Source: an uncultured Collinsella sp.
GTDB lineage: Bacteria > Actinomycetota > Coriobacteriia > Coriobacteriales > Coriobacteriaceae
DNA: 64,000 bases
Reading direction: 5' to 3'
NCBI GenBank assembly: GCA_934668345.1
Contig: CAKUNE010000002.1
Coordinates: 1 to 64,000, forward strand
The notes below the pieces were generated by a model. It was not told the DNA's origin, ran no database searches, and saw only the letters and a list, made by a program, of their open reading frames with translations. Each line of letters begins with the position of its first letter. Position 1 is the first letter of the stretch. Shown here one piece after another: positions 63,244-64,000 of this stretch. The translations under genes were made by a program, and so were the position numbers.

Positions 63244-64000
63244 TTAGAGGTCCTCGCGCCAGAAGGGCATGCTCATGCAGCGCGGGCCGCCGCGGCCGCG
63301 GGAGAGCTCGGCGGAGGGCACGACGAGAAGGTCCAGGCCCTCCTTGTACAGCACGTCGTTGGTGACGGTGTTGCGGGCGTAGACGCAGATCTTGCCGGGC
63401 TCGACGCACAGGGTGTTGGAGCCGTCGTTCCACTGCTCGCGGGAGGCCGCGATCGGGTCGCCGCCGCCGCAGGGGATCAGCTTGACCTGGTCGACGCCGG
63501 TGGCGTCCTCCAGGACGTGCTCGAGGGTGTCCTCGATCAGGCGGATGTTCACGTCGCCCGGGTTCTTGCCGGCGGTCAGCTCGTAGACGCGCAGGGTGCC
63601 CATGATGGCGGGGTGGATCGTGAACTTATCGACGTCGATCTGGGTGAAGACCGTGTCGAGGTGCATGAAGGCGCGCGAGACCGGGATGTCGAAGGCCAGG
63701 ATGCGCTCGACCTTGGAGTCGGAGTTCCAGAAGATGTTCTGGGCCATGACGTCGATAGCGGCGGCCTGGGTGCGCTGGGAGATGCCGACGGCGAGGGTCT
63801 TCTCGTTGATGTTCAGCACGTCGCCGCCCTCGGTGTGGAACTGGCAGTCGCGGCGGAAGTACAGGGAGACGTCCTTGTAGTCGGGGTGGTACTTGAAGAC
63901 GTACTTGCCGTACAGGGTCTCGCGGTTGCGGGTGACCGAGTACATGCGGTTGAGGTTGACGCCCTCGCCGACGACCGCGAACGGGTCGCGGGTGAAGTAG
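63244..64000 (-). CDS. arcA: Arginine deiminase, 5' end outside window
   Basis: The C-terminal 252 or so residues of arginine deiminase (typically about 410), which hydrolyses arginine to citrulline and ammonia. YFTRDPFAVVGEGVNLNRMYS at the window edge continues the frame beyond 64000. HTEGGDV, HLDTVFTQID and the nucleophile Cys in GGPRCMSMPFWRE complete the visible active site. It heads arcA-arcB-transporter, feeding ATP formation via carbamate kinase, which is not in the window. Codon use is strongly biased, as in a highly expressed gene. Confidence 0.94.
   Translation of the reverse strand, partial: YFTRDPFAVVGEGVNLNRMYSVTRNRETLYGKYVFKYHPDYKDVSLYFRRDCQFHTEGGDVLNINEKTLAVGISQRTQAAAIDVMAQNIFWNSDSKVERILAFDIPVSRAFMHLDTVFTQIDVDKFTIHPAIMGTLRVYELTAGKNPGDVNIRLIEDTLEHVLEDATGVDQVKLIPCGGGDPIAASREQWNDGSNTLCVEPGKICVYARNTVTNDVLYKEGLDLLVVPSAELSRGRGGPRCMSMPFWREDL

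Overview
The window looks like a chromosomal segment of a Collinsella-type actinobacterium (Coriobacteriia). The GC content is high and third codon positions favour C and G. A complete division and cell-wall (dcw) cluster includes mraZ, sepF and divIVA. FtsQ and the transpeptidase carry long basic cytoplasmic tails, and anaerobe-type genes are present (Fe-S cysteine desulfidase family, arginine deiminase pathway, C_GCAxxG_C_C protein). The genus assignment is inference; no rRNA is present.

Layout. 0.1-11 kb: an ArfB-like rescue factor, xpt, an MFS exporter, an O-acetylhomoserine sulfhydrylase, YigZ, RNase P RNA, ribosomal protein S1, a HAD phosphatase, a cysteine desulfidase/serine dehydratase-type enzyme, rpiB and ndk. 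11.5-16 kb: argH and argG with a 56-codon gene between them, then a Cof-type HAD phosphatase. 16-25 kb: polA, an M18 aminopeptidase, yaaA, a membrane-anchored unknown, and the thiamine genes thiC (under a TPP riboswitch) and thiD. 25-31 kb: an SGNH hydrolase, a PARG-like macrodomain protein, a Bax inhibitor-1 protein, a Pit phosphate transporter with its DUF47 partner, and a nitroreductase with an abnormal 5' half. 31-54.7 kb, all on the minus strand: mraZ-rsmH-ftsL-ftsI-murF-mraY-murD-ftsW-murG-murC-murB-ftsQ-ftsZ-pgeF-pstSCAB-phoU-yggS-sepF-yggT-divIVA. The phosphate-specific transport operon therefore sits inside the usual ftsZ-pgeF-yggS-sepF-yggT-divIVA block. 55-60 kb: a XerD-like recombinase, pyrG, a winged-helix protein and a DUF1846 protein. 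60.5-64 kb: arginine deiminase (cut by the window end), ornithine carbamoyltransferase and a YfcC-type transporter, which together form an arginine fermentation locus.

The most unusual content is intergenic. Two copies of a 110-nt element (5531 and 60233) fold into the same long stem with six compensatory base-pair changes, so structure is under selection; this is either a structured RNA or a palindromic mobile repeat. There is also a set of very long inverted repeats (arms 19-33 bp, spacers 24-63 nt) between genes, a shared AAGTTGCGGTGGAATA hairpin family, and a 40-bp GGGACAAA...TTTGTCCC repeat pair. No CRISPR array, tRNA, insertion sequence or prophage was seen. Protein functions are read from sequence motifs without database search.
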